64,000 nt of DNA, from the NCBI RefSeq assembly GCF_018612875.1, contig NZ_JAGGRI010000027.1, forward strand, positions 1 to 64,000, read 5' to 3'. Numbering within the stretch: the stretch's first letter is position 1; every line of letters begins with the position of its first letter. Source of the DNA: Lysobacter sp. ISL-50 (GTDB taxonomy: Bacteria; Pseudomonadota; Gammaproteobacteria; Xanthomonadales; Xanthomonadaceae). The notes under the pieces were generated by a model, which searched no databases, had not been told where the DNA came from, and was given only the letters and a program-made list of their open reading frames with translations. The translations under genes and the position numbers were made by a program. Below are positions 30,989 to 40,489 of the stretch, in pieces.

Positions 30989-33391
30989 CTAACGCAAGAC
31001 CTTGAACCGAACCCGCGACCACGCGCCGGTATCGGCCAACGCGGTCAGGCTGTGTTCGCCGGCTTCGCCGAAATCGTGATCCAGGCGCGAGCGGCCCTGC
31101 GATTCGCCGATCAAACGCCCGTCGAGCAACCAGCGCACGCGCGCATCGCTGCCGAGCGCGCGCACCGACAAGCGCAGCGGCGTCGCGCTGCCCGGAGCGC
31201 GGGCGAGCGTGGCCAGATCGTCGATGCCCTCGATCCGCAGTTCTTCGACCGCGTCGCGGCCGTCGTCGATGCAGTCCGGCGACAGCGGCGGCAATCGCGA
31301 GGCCTTGCGCGTGTCGGCGGCCAACCAAGGCGACGCCAAGGCAGGCCAACGCGCCAGCTCAAGCGCCTTGCGCTCGTGCGGCGCCAAGCACTCGCCCGAC
31401 AGACGCAAACCGCTGCGCGCATCGACCTCATACCGCTCGACTCCCGCATTCCATAGCCGCGCATCGCGCTCGGCCAAGGTCGGCGGCACCGAGCCGTCCA
31501 GCGTCCACGCCTGCAAGCGGCGATGACATAGCTGCGGCGCCTGCGGGTCCGGCGCCACGCCCAGCGGCCAGCACACTTCGATCTGCCGCACGTTGGCCGG
31601 CGGCGGCCGCGGTACGGAATCGCCGCGCAAACGCGGCAGGCTGTCGATCACTTCGAACAACAGCGGCAACGCGGTGACCGCGCCATATTGGCCGGGCAGC
31701 GGCGTGCCGTCGGGCCGTCCGACCCACACGCCGACCGTATAACGCCGCGTGCTGCCCAGCGCCCAGGCGTCGCGGAAGCCGTAACTGGTGCCGGTCTTCC
31801 AGGCCACGCGCGGGCGCGCGGCGGAATCGAAGGTCTGTTCGACGCTGCCCGGGCGCGGGTTGGCTTCCAGAATCTCGCGCACGATCCAGGCCGCGCCCGG
31901 CGACAGCAACCGGCGTTCTGTTTTCTGCGAACCCAGTTGATAACGCACGCGCCCGGCGATGCCGCCGCGATTGAACGCCGAATACGCGCCGACCAGATCC
32001 TCCAGGCGCGCGCCGGTGCCGCCGAGAATCATCGCCAGATTGGGCTGCGCCCCGCGCGGCCATTGCAGGTCGATGCCGGCGTGGGCCAGACGCGCGGAGA
32101 ACCGCGCCGGGCCGACCCGGTCGAGCAGATCCACCGCCGGCACGTTGAGCGACAAGCGCAGCGCCGTGGCCGCGCCGACCGGCCCGTTGAAGGCGGCGTC
32201 GAAATTGCCCGGCCGGTAGCCGTGAAACGATTGCGGCGCATCGACGAACAGGCTTTCGGAATGGATCAGCCCATCGTCGATCGCCAGCCCGTACAGGAAC
32301 GGCTTCAAGGTCGAGCCGGGCGAGCGCCAGGCCTGGACCATATCGACGTGACCCAACCGCGCCGCATCGCCGAAGGTCACCGAGCCGACGTAGGCGCGCG
32401 CTTCCAGGCTGGCGTTGTCGACCACCAGCAACGCCGCCGAGGTGCGCTCGGGCAAGCTGGAGAAATACGCGCTGAGCCGGTCTTCCAAGGTGCGCTGCAG
32501 CTGCGGATCGATGGTCGACACCACCCGCGCCGCATCGGGGTTTTCGAAACGCAGCCGCTGCGCGAGCAAGGGTGCGTAGCGCGGCGGCTGCAGCGAACGC
32601 GCCACCACCGGCTCCACGCGCGCATCATTGACCTGCGCGCGCGACCACACGCCCAGCGCGGCCATGCGCGCAAGCACCTTGTCGCGGGCGATGCGCGCGC
32701 GCTCGGGTTCGCGATCCGGGCGCAGCCGGCTCGGCGATTGCGGCAGCACCGTCAACAACGCGGCCTCGGCATGCGACAGGCGTGAGGACGGCTTGCCCAG
32801 ATAGGCCCAGCTCGCCGCTTCCACGCCCTCCACCGTGCCGCCGAACGGCGCGCGGTTGAGATACAGGGCGAGAATCTGCGCCTTCGACAGATGCGTTTCC
32901 AGTTGCAGCGCACGCAGCATCTGCCGGCTCTTGGCCCACAGGCTGCGGCGATGTTCGCCGGGTTCGGCGTCGAGGATGCGTGCGACCTGCATGGTCAGGG
33001 TCGATCCGCCCGACACCACCCGCCCGCTGCGCAGCCACTGCCCGGCCGCGCGCAGCATCGCCACCGGGTTGATGCCCGGATGCTTCCAGAACCAGCGGTC
33101 TTCGTAGTTCAACAGCGCCTGCAGGTACAGCGGCGAGACTTGCCCGGCGGTGACCGGATAACGCCACACGCCGTCGCGGTCGGCGAAGGCGCGCAGCGGC
33201 GTGCCGTCGCGCGCGACCACCACCGCGCCGGCATCGCGCGGTTTCGGCAAGGGCAGCGGGAACGCCAGGTCCAGCAGCATCGCCGCGATCGTCAGCGACA
33301 ACAGCGCCAGCAGGGTTTTCAGCGCGAATCGGCGCGCGCGGCCGCGTGCGGCGGCGCGAGGGGATTCGATGGCGGCGGGCGATGTGGACAA
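30989..33391 (-). CDS. pbpC: Penicillin-binding protein 1C
   Basis: An 800-residue bifunctional peptidoglycan synthase-like protein. One N-terminal transmembrane segment (about 24-45). The transglycosylase domain has catalytic Glu97 in NYEDRWFWKHPG and GGSTLTMQVAR. The transpeptidase has S360-T-L-K363, S414-L-N and K532-T-G. A C-terminal BiPBP_C domain ends the protein. No ATG is available near the start: an in-frame stop lies seven codons upstream of TTG at 33391, so TTG is the best start. In E. coli, PbpC also neighbours an alpha-2-macroglobulin gene; here a 351-residue lipoprotein gene separates them. Confidence 0.94.
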   Translation of the reverse strand: MSTSPAAIESPRAAARGRARRFALKTLLALLSLTIAAMLLDLAFPLPLPKPRDAGAVVVARDGTPLRAFADRDGVWRYPVTAGQVSPLYLQALLNYEDRWFWKHPGINPVAMLRAAGQWLRSGRVVSGGSTLTMQVARILDAEPGEHRRSLWAKSRQMLRALQLETHLSKAQILALYLNRAPFGGTVEGVEAASWAYLGKPSSRLSHAEAALLTVLPQSPSRLRPDREPERARIARDKVLARMAALGVWSRAQVNDARVEPVVARSLQPPRYAPLLAQRLRFENPDAARVVSTIDPQLQRTLEDRLSAYFSSLPERTSAALLVVDNASLEARAYVGSVTFGDAARLGHVDMVQAWRSPGSTLKPFLYGLAIDDGLIHSESLFVDAPQSFHGYRPGNFDAAFNGPVGAATALRLSLNVPAVDLLDRVGPARFSARLAHAGIDLQWPRGAQPNLAMILGGTGARLEDLVGAYSAFNRGGIAGRVRYQLGSQKTERRLLSPGAAWIVREILEANPRPGSVEQTFDSAARPRVAWKTGTSYGFRDAWALGSTRRYTVGVWVGRPDGTPLPGQYGAVTALPLLFEVIDSLPRLRGDSVPRPPPANVRQIEVCWPLGVAPDPQAPQLCHRRLQAWTLDGSVPPTLAERDARLWNAGVERYEVDARSGLRLSGECLAPHERKALELARWPALASPWLAADTRKASRLPPLSPDCIDDGRDAVEELRIEGIDDLATLARAPGSATPLRLSVRALGSDARVRWLLDGRLIGESQGRSRLDHDFGEAGEHSLTALADTGAWSRVRFKVLR

Positions 33392-33488
33392 GAGCGGCAG
33401 GCGATGAGGTCAGTGCAACGAAGGTGAAGCGCTTGCGCGCAGGGTACGCGGCCGGCCGGCGTAGGCATCGCGGCCGCGGCGGCCGCGC

Positions 33489-34544
33489 TCACTCGCCCAG
33501 GTCGTGCTCTTCGTGATCGGCCAGGTACAGCTCGCCTTCGATCAAACGGAAGTTCATGTGATACCCCACTCCGCCGCTCTGCGGCCATTGCAGCATGGCG
33601 GTGGCGTCGATCACATAGCTGCCGCCCGCGACTTCGGCCGTGGCGCCGTCGGGCGCCAGATCGATCTGCAAGGCGCGCTCGCCCGGCACGGCGCCGCCGC
33701 GCGGGGCGACCGAGGCGAAGCGCCGGTGCTCGTCGATCCGGCTCAGCTGCGCGTGGCTGAGCATGCCGACGGTATCGATGAAGGCGCGGCGCCGCTGCGC
33801 ATCGGCGAACACGGCTTCGGGCTCGGCGGCGTTCTTGTCCGCGGCCGCGGGGGCCGGACGCAGATGCGCGGCGACCTCGCTGTCGCGGCCGGCTTGCAAG
33901 GCCAAGCGCATGGCCTGCAACTGCGCGATCACGCGCTGTTCGGGCGTTTCTTCGACGACCCGGCGCAGCGCCTTGCCGTCCCATTCGAAGGCGTAGTAAC
34001 CCAGCGTCCTCGGAAACGGCAGCATGCACGCCTCCAGGCCGTCGACCCACAGGCGGCCGTCGCGGATTCCGCGCACTTGCGGGCAGTCGGCGAATACATC
34101 GGTCTGGTCCGGCTGCAATTGCAGGCCGTCCTTGCGCGCCAGCAACACGCGCACGCGCTTGGCGACGTGGCGCATCGCGCCTTCTTCGCCGATGCCGTAC
34201 TCGATCACCACATCGTTGCGGCCGTCGCGATCGAGATCGCCGACGAAATGATCGACATCGAAGTGGTCGAACCCGGGATCGGCCTTGCGCACGATCGCGT
34301 CGGCCTGCTCGATCAGCGGGTCCAGCGGCGGAGTGTCGTGCGGCGAGGTGCCGCCCCAGTTCAAGGCCGGGTCCGTTGCCGGATCGGCGGAGGCAGCGGC
34401 GGCGTCAGCGGGCGCCGCCTTTTTGTCCGCGCCGGCGGCCGCGCCGCCGTTGCCGTCATCGCCGCCGCAACCGGCCAGCGCCAGCAACGCCGCCAGCGAC
34501 GCGGCGGGAAGCGCGAAGCGTCCCGCCCTGCGCGCCGGACTCAC
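33489..34544 (-). CDS. Lipoprotein between alpha-2-macroglobulin and pbpC genes
   Basis: A 351-residue predicted lipoprotein (LALAGC, Cys26) followed by an Ala/Gly/Asp linker. The body contains VGDLDRDGRNDVVIEYGIGEEG, a DxDxDG-type calcium-loop or FG-GAP-like segment, then a second domain ending in YHMNFRLIEGELYLADHEEHDLGE. I do not recognise a catalytic site. The GTG start overlaps the alpha-2-macroglobulin stop by four bases (GTGA), so translation is probably coupled, and pbpC begins 97 bases downstream. The three gene products may act together in periplasmic defence or cell-wall repair; this is inference from order. Confidence 0.83.
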   Translation of the reverse strand: MSPARRAGRFALPAASLAALLALAGCGGDDGNGGAAAGADKKAAPADAAAASADPATDPALNWGGTSPHDTPPLDPLIEQADAIVRKADPGFDHFDVDHFVGDLDRDGRNDVVIEYGIGEEGAMRHVAKRVRVLLARKDGLQLQPDQTDVFADCPQVRGIRDGRLWVDGLEACMLPFPRTLGYYAFEWDGKALRRVVEETPEQRVIAQLQAMRLALQAGRDSEVAAHLRPAPAAADKNAAEPEAVFADAQRRRAFIDTVGMLSHAQLSRIDEHRRFASVAPRGGAVPGERALQIDLAPDGATAEVAGGSYVIDATAMLQWPQSGGVGYHMNFRLIEGELYLADHEEHDLGE

Positions 34545-37500
34545 GGCTGACGCACCGACAAGCTGGCCGGGCTGGCCTTGCCGACGCCGCGCAGCTCGGG
34601 ACGGTACATGTCCTCGACCAGCGATGGCGGCACCGTGTAAGTACCCGGCGTCACCGCGCGCACCAGATAGAACACGCGCGCGGTCTGGTTGGCGTCGAGC
34701 TTCAGCGCGGCGATGTAGCGGTCGTCGCGGAACTCCTCGTGCTTGACGTCGGCGGCGCTGGAGCGCTCGGACACCTCGATCCCGTCCACGACCACGCCGG
34801 CCCATTGCTTGCCGTCGCCGAGGTTGAAGTTTTCGATCTCCAGTCCCGCCGGCAGGAGATCGGTGAGCAGCGCGTCGGGCATGGCGCTGTGGGCCTTGAT
34901 CTTCACCTGCACGATCAACGCCTCGCCCTCGACCAGACTGCCGCCGCTCCAGTCCTTGCCCTGCGTGGTGTAGTACTTGCGCGCGACCTCGATCTGCGAA
35001 TCGTCGGCGGCCGGCGCGGTGCGCGGCACGCCGGCGACTTCGAAGCTGGCGTACAGCGGCGGCTGGCCGCTGGGCGCGAAGCTCACGCCGGAGGCGAGCG
35101 TGGCGTAGTCGAACACGCGACCGATCAGCTTGGCCGGATCGGCGTCGGTGGAGGCGCCGGCCACGGTCCAGCGGCCGGAGATCTGCTTGCCCTGGTCGGC
35201 CATCAAGGCCTTGCCCAGGCGCGCCAGCGCGACCTGTTCCTGCGTGCTCAGATACAGCCAGCCGCTGTTGCGGCGCGCATCCAGGTCGCGGCCCATCGAC
35301 ACCGTGCGCGCGTCGTATTCGGGCTGCGACAGCTTGTGCTCGTGCACCAGCGCGATCATCAGCGCGTCGTCGCGCAGGCGGCTGCCGTAATCGCCCAGAT
35401 ACGGCGGGCGCTGGGCCGGATCGCGCGCGAAGCCTTCCTTGATCGCCTTGCCGCCGCGCGCCTTGTCGCCCTGCAGCGACAGCGCCAGGCCCAGATGCAC
35501 CAGCGGCAGGCCGGTCAGGCTCTGCTTGCGATCGTTGTCGTACAACGCGCGCAGCGTTCCCAGCGGCGCGCGGTTGACGCGGGCCAGCACGTAACCGGCG
35601 TGGGTCTGATAGGCGAACTTCAGATGTTCGCGCCGGTCGTAGCCGTAGAACGAGGCATTGCCCGAGAGCAGATCCTCGTTGAGCACCTTCAGCGCTTTTT
35701 GCAGCATCGCCTCGGGCACGGCGAAGCCGCCGTCGCGCGCATCGAGCAGGAACTCGACCACGTACGGCGTCAGCGCCGGGTTGACGGTATCGCCGTCGCC
35801 CCACATCGAGAAATGGCCCGAGGCGATCTGCATCGCCGCCAATCGGCCGAACGCGCCTTCCATGCGCGCGCGCCGCTGCTTGGCGTCGATGCCCTTGACC
35901 CCGAGCATCTTCGCCGTGGCCTCGTCCAGTTCCAGCGCGGCATAGCCCTTGCTGGTGGTCTGCTCGGCGCAGCCGTAGGGATATTCCAGCGCGCCCTGCA
36001 AGGCGCTGGCGAAGGGAATCGGCGGCAACGCGCTGACCACCATGCGCGCGTTGACCGAGTCGGGCATCAGGCCGTCGGCGAAATCGGTGCCGAGCTGGAC
36101 CGCGCCGAGCTCATCGAGCACGCGGGTGCGCGAACGCAGCACCGACGGCCAGGCCGGACGCACCGGCAGATCGTAGCGGCGATCGACCTTGTAGCCGTTG
36201 CCGTCCACCCGCACCCGCACTTGCGCGGTGGTGTAGCCCTCGCGCGCAACGATCGGGAAGGTCAGGGTCTTCTTGGCTTCCACGCCCAGGCTGAGCTTGT
36301 GCTCGCCGTCGCTGAGCGAGAGCGGGCCCACGCCTTCGACCTTGACCGCGAACTCGCCCGGCTTGCCGGTGAAGTTCTGCACGTCGAGGGTGACGTTGCT
36401 CTTGTCGCCCGGCGCCAGCACGCGCGGCGTGCTGGCTTCGGCCAGCACCGGCGCGCGCACCACGGTTTCGGCGTCCTTGTTGCCGTAGCTGCCGCCGGAG
36501 TAGACCAGCGCCGACACCCGCACGGTGCCGTTGAAGTCGGGCACGGCGAGCTTGATCCGGGCGATGCCCTGCGCGTCGAGCTTCACCGGTCCTGCGAACA
36601 GGTCCACGGTCTGCACGCGCGCGGTCGGACGCCGCGCCTGCGGCAAGGCCTCCAGCGCCATGTCGCCGCCGAAACGGATCTTGGCGGTGTCGCCTTCGTA
36701 GCTTTCGATCACCCGCCCGTAGACGTCGTAGGCATCCACGCCCAGGCGGCGCTGGGCGAAGAAATGCGCGGCCGCGTCCGGCACCGGGAAGCGGGTGATG
36801 TTGAGGATGCCGACATCGACCGCGGACACGGTGACGTAAGCGTCCTTACCCGCCAATTGCGGCGCGCTGACGATCACCGGCAGATCCTGCTCGGGCTTCA
36901 TCAGCTTGGGCACGCTGAGGCCGACGGCGATCTTGCGATCGCGCCGGTCCATCGGCACGTGCACCACGCCGACCGCGCGCGCCGGGGTGATCTTGCTCGG
37001 CGCGCTGCCGCCGCGGAACACCAGCGCGGTCACGTAGATGTCGTGACGCTCCCAATCGGCGGTGACCGGAATCTTGAACTTGCCGCCGGCCTTGGCTTCG
37101 ATCGCCTGCACGTACAGCATGCGGTCGGCTTCGACCATCAGCAGCCCGGGGCCCTCGTGCGGCGGCGTGATCGCCACTTCCAGCGTGTCGCCGGCCTTGT
37201 ACGAGGTCTTGTCCAGCGCCAGCTTGACCTTGTCCGGACGCGCGTCCAGGCCGCGGTTCTGGTCGTCCCAGCTCCAGCCGGCGCGGAACGGATAGCGGGT
37301 GGTGAGCTTGGTCGCCGGATCGAACACGTCCAGGCGGTACTCGCCCCACTCCACCGGGAAGCTGAGCTTGGCCACCGACGCGCCGACATCGACGTTGCGC
37401 ACCTCCACGTCCTGATAGCGGCGGGTGAAGTCGTAATCCCAGCCGCCGTCGTCGGCGTAGTTCCAGTGGTAGTCGCGATGCTCGCGCACCAGGGTCACGC

Positions 37501-39535
37501 GCAGGCCGGTGGCCGGGCGCGTCTTGCCGTCGCTGCCGACGCGGGTGATCTCGAAGCCGGCATTGCCGTTGCTGTCGGTGCCGTCCTTGTCGTCGAACAA
37601 GGGCCGCACGCCGACCAGCGCATCGGCCGGCCACAGCACCCGCTTGACGCTGCGGTTGACGCTGCGGCCGCCGGTTTCGTACACGCTGCCGGTGACGATG
37701 GCGGCGATGGTGCTGACCGGCTTGGCTTCATCCGGCAAAGCGATGTCCTGAGTCAGCTTGCCTTGCTCGTCCAGGGTCGTATCGATCACGTCCTTGGCTT
37801 CTTTCGGCAACGTCAGCGTCGGATCGCCGAAGAAGTAACCCGGCAGTTGTTCCAGCGGATGCTGCTCGACCGCGACGGTCATCTTCGCGGTGAAACGATT
37901 GCCCGCGGCCGGCGCGCCGTACAGATAGGCGGCGTCCACGCCGAGCTTGAACGGCTGACCGGGCTTGAGCACCGGCTGCGCGCTCAGGTCCATCTTCAGC
38001 CGCTCGGGCAGGAATTCCTCGATGCGCAGGGTCATGCCCTGCACCGCTTCCTTGCTGCTCGGATCGGTGCGGAACTCGACCCGCCAGCGGCCGGTGGCGG
38101 CATCGGCGGGAATCAGCTGCGAATGGCGCACATAGCCTTGCGCATCGGGCTGCAGGCGCGTTTCCAGGAAGGTCTTGCCGTCGGGCTGCACGTAGCGCAG
38201 GAACACCGGCTGCAAGGCCTTGCCCTTGGCGTCGATCGGCTTGCCGTCCTGATCGCGCAGCAGCGCCGACAGGCGCACGGTCTCGCCGGGGCGATACAGA
38301 TCGCGGCCGGACCAGGCGAACACGTCGAACCAGGCCTGCTCGCGGCCGGCGACGGCGAATTCGGACAGGTCCAGCGCCGGCTGGTTGAACGGCAGCATCG
38401 ACACGTCGCTGGCCTTGCTCGCGATCAGCACGTGCCCGGCGTCGAGCTTGTAGCCGAGCATGGCGTTGCCGTTGCCGTCGGTCTCGCCCTTGAGCACCGG
38501 CTCGCCTTGCGCGTCGATCACTTTCAAGGTCACGCCGCCGACCGCGCCGCCCTTCTCCAGCGAAGCCACGTGCACGAACAGCTTGTCCTTGTAGGCGCGC
38601 GCATGCAGGCCCAGGTCGCTGACGGTGAAGAACGCGGTCTCGAACTCGTCCTTGAACTGGCCGGCGCGCTTCATCACCGCGAAGTACAGGCCCGGCTCCT
38701 GCAGTTCCTTGATGTCCTGCAGCGGCAGATACGTCAGCACGCGCTCGTTGGGCTTGCCGCCGAGCACGAAGCGATTGACGTAGACCGGTTCGGCCAGCTT
38801 GGACAGCGGCTTCTTGTCGTCCCAGTCGCGTTCCAGTTCCCAACTGCCTTTGCGGCCGCCGCGCTGGTATTCGGAGAAGAACTTCGGCAGTTCCTTTTCC
38901 TTGACCCGCAGGAATTCGACATCGACCTCCGGCACGTTGATCGACACCACCGGCAGGCCGCGGCTGTCGCGCGCCGGCAGCACGCTGCCCTGCGAGGCGA
39001 AACCGACCACCGGGTCCAACGGGCCGGTGTAGACCTGCTTGCTGATCGGCTGGCCGATGCGGTCGCCGGCGGCGGCGGTCAGGCCGGCCTTGATCGTGAC
39101 GGTGTAGTCCTTGCTCGCTTCCACGTGCGGGAAGCGCAGGATCTTGCCGCCGTCGTCGAGCACCCAGCCGCCCTGCACCGCCGCGCCGTTCTTGTCGGTC
39201 ACCGCGAGCAGGTCGTCGAAGCTTTGCGTGCCGACCAGCGGCTGGCTGAATTCCAGCGCGATCGCCAGTTCGTCGCCGCGCTTCTGGTCCGGATAGGCGG
39301 CGACCAGGGCGAAGCCCTTGACCGCTTCGCGCTTGGCCTGGATCGCTTCGCCGCTGACCGTGGGCAACTGGCCGGTGGTGTCGCGCTTGCAGCCGGCGAC
39401 CAGCGCGGTCGCCGCGATCAGCAGCGCCGCCGCGGTGCGCGCCCAGGCGCCGGGCCGGCTCGCGGCGCGCGCCGCGCAGAGGTTCGAGAGAGCGGTTTTA
39501 TCCGCGAGTCCATCCAGGGGCTTAGCGCGCATCAT
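34541..39535 (-). CDS. yfhM: Bacterial alpha-2-macroglobulin, lipoprotein
   Basis: A 1664-residue periplasmic protease trap. N-terminal signal with lipobox (LVAGC, about Cys49) after a longer-than-usual N-region, then repeated MG domains. The thioester motif is intact: PYGCAEQTTSKG at about residue 1190. It is followed by an alpha-helical thioester domain (LKFAYQTHAGYVLARVNRA) and a C-terminal receptor-like domain. Such proteins inhibit proteases that breach the outer membrane, usually with PBP1c, which is two genes downstream. Two tandem ATGs exist at 39535 and 39532. Confidence 0.95.
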   Translation of the reverse strand: MMRAKPLDGLADKTALSNLCAARAASRPGAWARTAAALLIAATALVAGCKRDTTGQLPTVSGEAIQAKREAVKGFALVAAYPDQKRGDELAIALEFSQPLVGTQSFDDLLAVTDKNGAAVQGGWVLDDGGKILRFPHVEASKDYTVTIKAGLTAAAGDRIGQPISKQVYTGPLDPVVGFASQGSVLPARDSRGLPVVSINVPEVDVEFLRVKEKELPKFFSEYQRGGRKGSWELERDWDDKKPLSKLAEPVYVNRFVLGGKPNERVLTYLPLQDIKELQEPGLYFAVMKRAGQFKDEFETAFFTVSDLGLHARAYKDKLFVHVASLEKGGAVGGVTLKVIDAQGEPVLKGETDGNGNAMLGYKLDAGHVLIASKASDVSMLPFNQPALDLSEFAVAGREQAWFDVFAWSGRDLYRPGETVRLSALLRDQDGKPIDAKGKALQPVFLRYVQPDGKTFLETRLQPDAQGYVRHSQLIPADAATGRWRVEFRTDPSSKEAVQGMTLRIEEFLPERLKMDLSAQPVLKPGQPFKLGVDAAYLYGAPAAGNRFTAKMTVAVEQHPLEQLPGYFFGDPTLTLPKEAKDVIDTTLDEQGKLTQDIALPDEAKPVSTIAAIVTGSVYETGGRSVNRSVKRVLWPADALVGVRPLFDDKDGTDSNGNAGFEITRVGSDGKTRPATGLRVTLVREHRDYHWNYADDGGWDYDFTRRYQDVEVRNVDVGASVAKLSFPVEWGEYRLDVFDPATKLTTRYPFRAGWSWDDQNRGLDARPDKVKLALDKTSYKAGDTLEVAITPPHEGPGLLMVEADRMLYVQAIEAKAGGKFKIPVTADWERHDIYVTALVFRGGSAPSKITPARAVGVVHVPMDRRDRKIAVGLSVPKLMKPEQDLPVIVSAPQLAGKDAYVTVSAVDVGILNITRFPVPDAAAHFFAQRRLGVDAYDVYGRVIESYEGDTAKIRFGGDMALEALPQARRPTARVQTVDLFAGPVKLDAQGIARIKLAVPDFNGTVRVSALVYSGGSYGNKDAETVVRAPVLAEASTPRVLAPGDKSNVTLDVQNFTGKPGEFAVKVEGVGPLSLSDGEHKLSLGVEAKKTLTFPIVAREGYTTAQVRVRVDGNGYKVDRRYDLPVRPAWPSVLRSRTRVLDELGAVQLGTDFADGLMPDSVNARMVVSALPPIPFASALQGALEYPYGCAEQTTSKGYAALELDEATAKMLGVKGIDAKQRRARMEGAFGRLAAMQIASGHFSMWGDGDTVNPALTPYVVEFLLDARDGGFAVPEAMLQKALKVLNEDLLSGNASFYGYDRREHLKFAYQTHAGYVLARVNRAPLGTLRALYDNDRKQSLTGLPLVHLGLALSLQGDKARGGKAIKEGFARDPAQRPPYLGDYGSRLRDDALMIALVHEHKLSQPEYDARTVSMGRDLDARRNSGWLYLSTQEQVALARLGKALMADQGKQISGRWTVAGASTDADPAKLIGRVFDYATLASGVSFAPSGQPPLYASFEVAGVPRTAPAADDSQIEVARKYYTTQGKDWSGGSLVEGEALIVQVKIKAHSAMPDALLTDLLPAGLEIENFNLGDGKQWAGVVVDGIEVSERSSAADVKHEEFRDDRYIAALKLDANQTARVFYLVRAVTPGTYTVPPSLVEDMYRPELRGVGKASPASLSVRQP

Positions 39536-39561
39536 GCGTATCTCTCAGGAAACTGCGACTG

Positions 39562-39590
39562 AGTATAGAACGAGCGCATGCAAGCGGTAA
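39562..39590 (-). promoter_or_regulatory. Probable promoter of the alpha-2-macroglobulin operon
   Basis: On the minus strand a TATACT -10 (39562-39567) lies 27 bases before the start codon, and TTACCG sits 17 bases upstream of it as a weak -35. It is the only AT-rich element before this operon. Confidence 0.4.
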
Positions 39591-39849
39591 TCGCGCGGCT
39601 TGGATCTGAACAGGGCCGCCATCGCCAGGCTCGACCAGCCAGTCAAGGCCACCACCGCCCAGCCCCAGGTGCCGCCAAGGGGCCAACCTGCGCCACGCCG
39701 GGTTAATCGCGCCGGGCGCCTGCTCGGCCCCGGGCCGACGACAGGGCGCGGACGGTTCGTACACCTCCCGCCGCCGACAAGGCTTCCGCCGATAACGGGC
39801 GCAAGCTGCCACAAAGTGGACTGACCGGATGCATCGCTGCGCCCATCGA

Positions 39850-40479
39850 TCAAGCCGCCGGCGAATAACATGCAGCGCAGACCATGATCAGCAATGCGCA
39901 CACGACCGAGGAAACGAATATGTCGCGAGCGAGCGCACTTGGGGCGTGGCGGCTGCTCGGCAACGACTGCTGCGCCCGCGGCTCCGGACAGGACGGAGGC
40001 GGCGGCTCCGGATCGGCGCATGGGCGCGGGACGGGACAAAGATAATGTAACGATCTCAGTCGCCGGCACGACCGGGCGGAATCCGGAATGCGCGGGAGGG
40101 ACGCTCTGGGCGAGATTTCAGGAACCTGCGCCCAAAACAGCGGCGACACGCCGATTTCCCGCTTCCATTGCTCCAGCCACTGCGGATTGCCGGTTTCCAC
40201 CAGACGCCGCTGCCAGGCATGCGGCCAGCGACGTATCTGGGCGGCCCGCGCCAACGCCTGCTCGCGGCCGGACGCGATTTCGTACCACATCAGCAGGAAC
40301 GGATCGCGAGAATATCGATTCGCGGATTTCATGATGCGCGAGCCGTGCTCGAAGGCATCGTAGCCGATCTGCTCGAGATCGCGGCCCACGCCGACGATGT
40401 AGGAACGATCGCGCTGATGGGCCAGCACGTACACCAGCCAGGGAGCGGCGGCATCCTCGGTCGCTGCGGGGACTTCCAT
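39850..40479 (-). CDS. GIY-YIG-like protein downstream of the effector gene
   Basis: A 209-residue frame whose first half looks real: WLVYVLAHQRDRSYIVGVGRDLEQI (about 14-38), then FLLMWYEIASGREQALARAAQIRRWPHAWQRRLVETGNPQWLEQWKREIG (about 61-110). This is the order of GIY-YIG (UvrC N-terminal-like) small proteins, including the KQLKKWRRAWK-type helix and the NP-W end. The second Y-G strand is YIVGV and the usual catalytic Arg and Glu are not clear, so it may be inactive. The last 100 residues show no domain and may simply be read-through to the first stop. It starts 11 bases after the lipase-effector stop, so it probably shares that operon. Confidence 0.55.
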   Translation of the reverse strand: MEVPAATEDAAAPWLVYVLAHQRDRSYIVGVGRDLEQIGYDAFEHGSRIMKSANRYSRDPFLLMWYEIASGREQALARAAQIRRWPHAWQRRLVETGNPQWLEQWKREIGVSPLFWAQVPEISPRASLPRIPDSARSCRRLRSLHYLCPVPRPCADPEPPPPSCPEPRAQQSLPSSRHAPSALARDIFVSSVVCALLIMVCAACYSPAA

Positions 40480-40489
40480 GCAGCCAGGC

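Noticed and set aside
33720-33960. A possible frameshift between pbpC and the lipoprotein gene
   Set aside because: Each gene has its own start, and a stop lies in frame before pbpC's TTG; no fused family is known.
34376-39562. A 1728-residue open frame on the plus strand opposite the alpha-2-macroglobulin gene
   Set aside because: It is antisense to a clearly coding gene and rich in Arg, Gln, His and Val-Ala runs, the usual shadow of GC-rich codons. It has no domain.
39545-40069. A 174-residue minus frame between the macroglobulin and the GIY-YIG-like gene
   Set aside because: It has a hydrophobic stretch near the end, but it covers the macroglobulin promoter and has no family resemblance.
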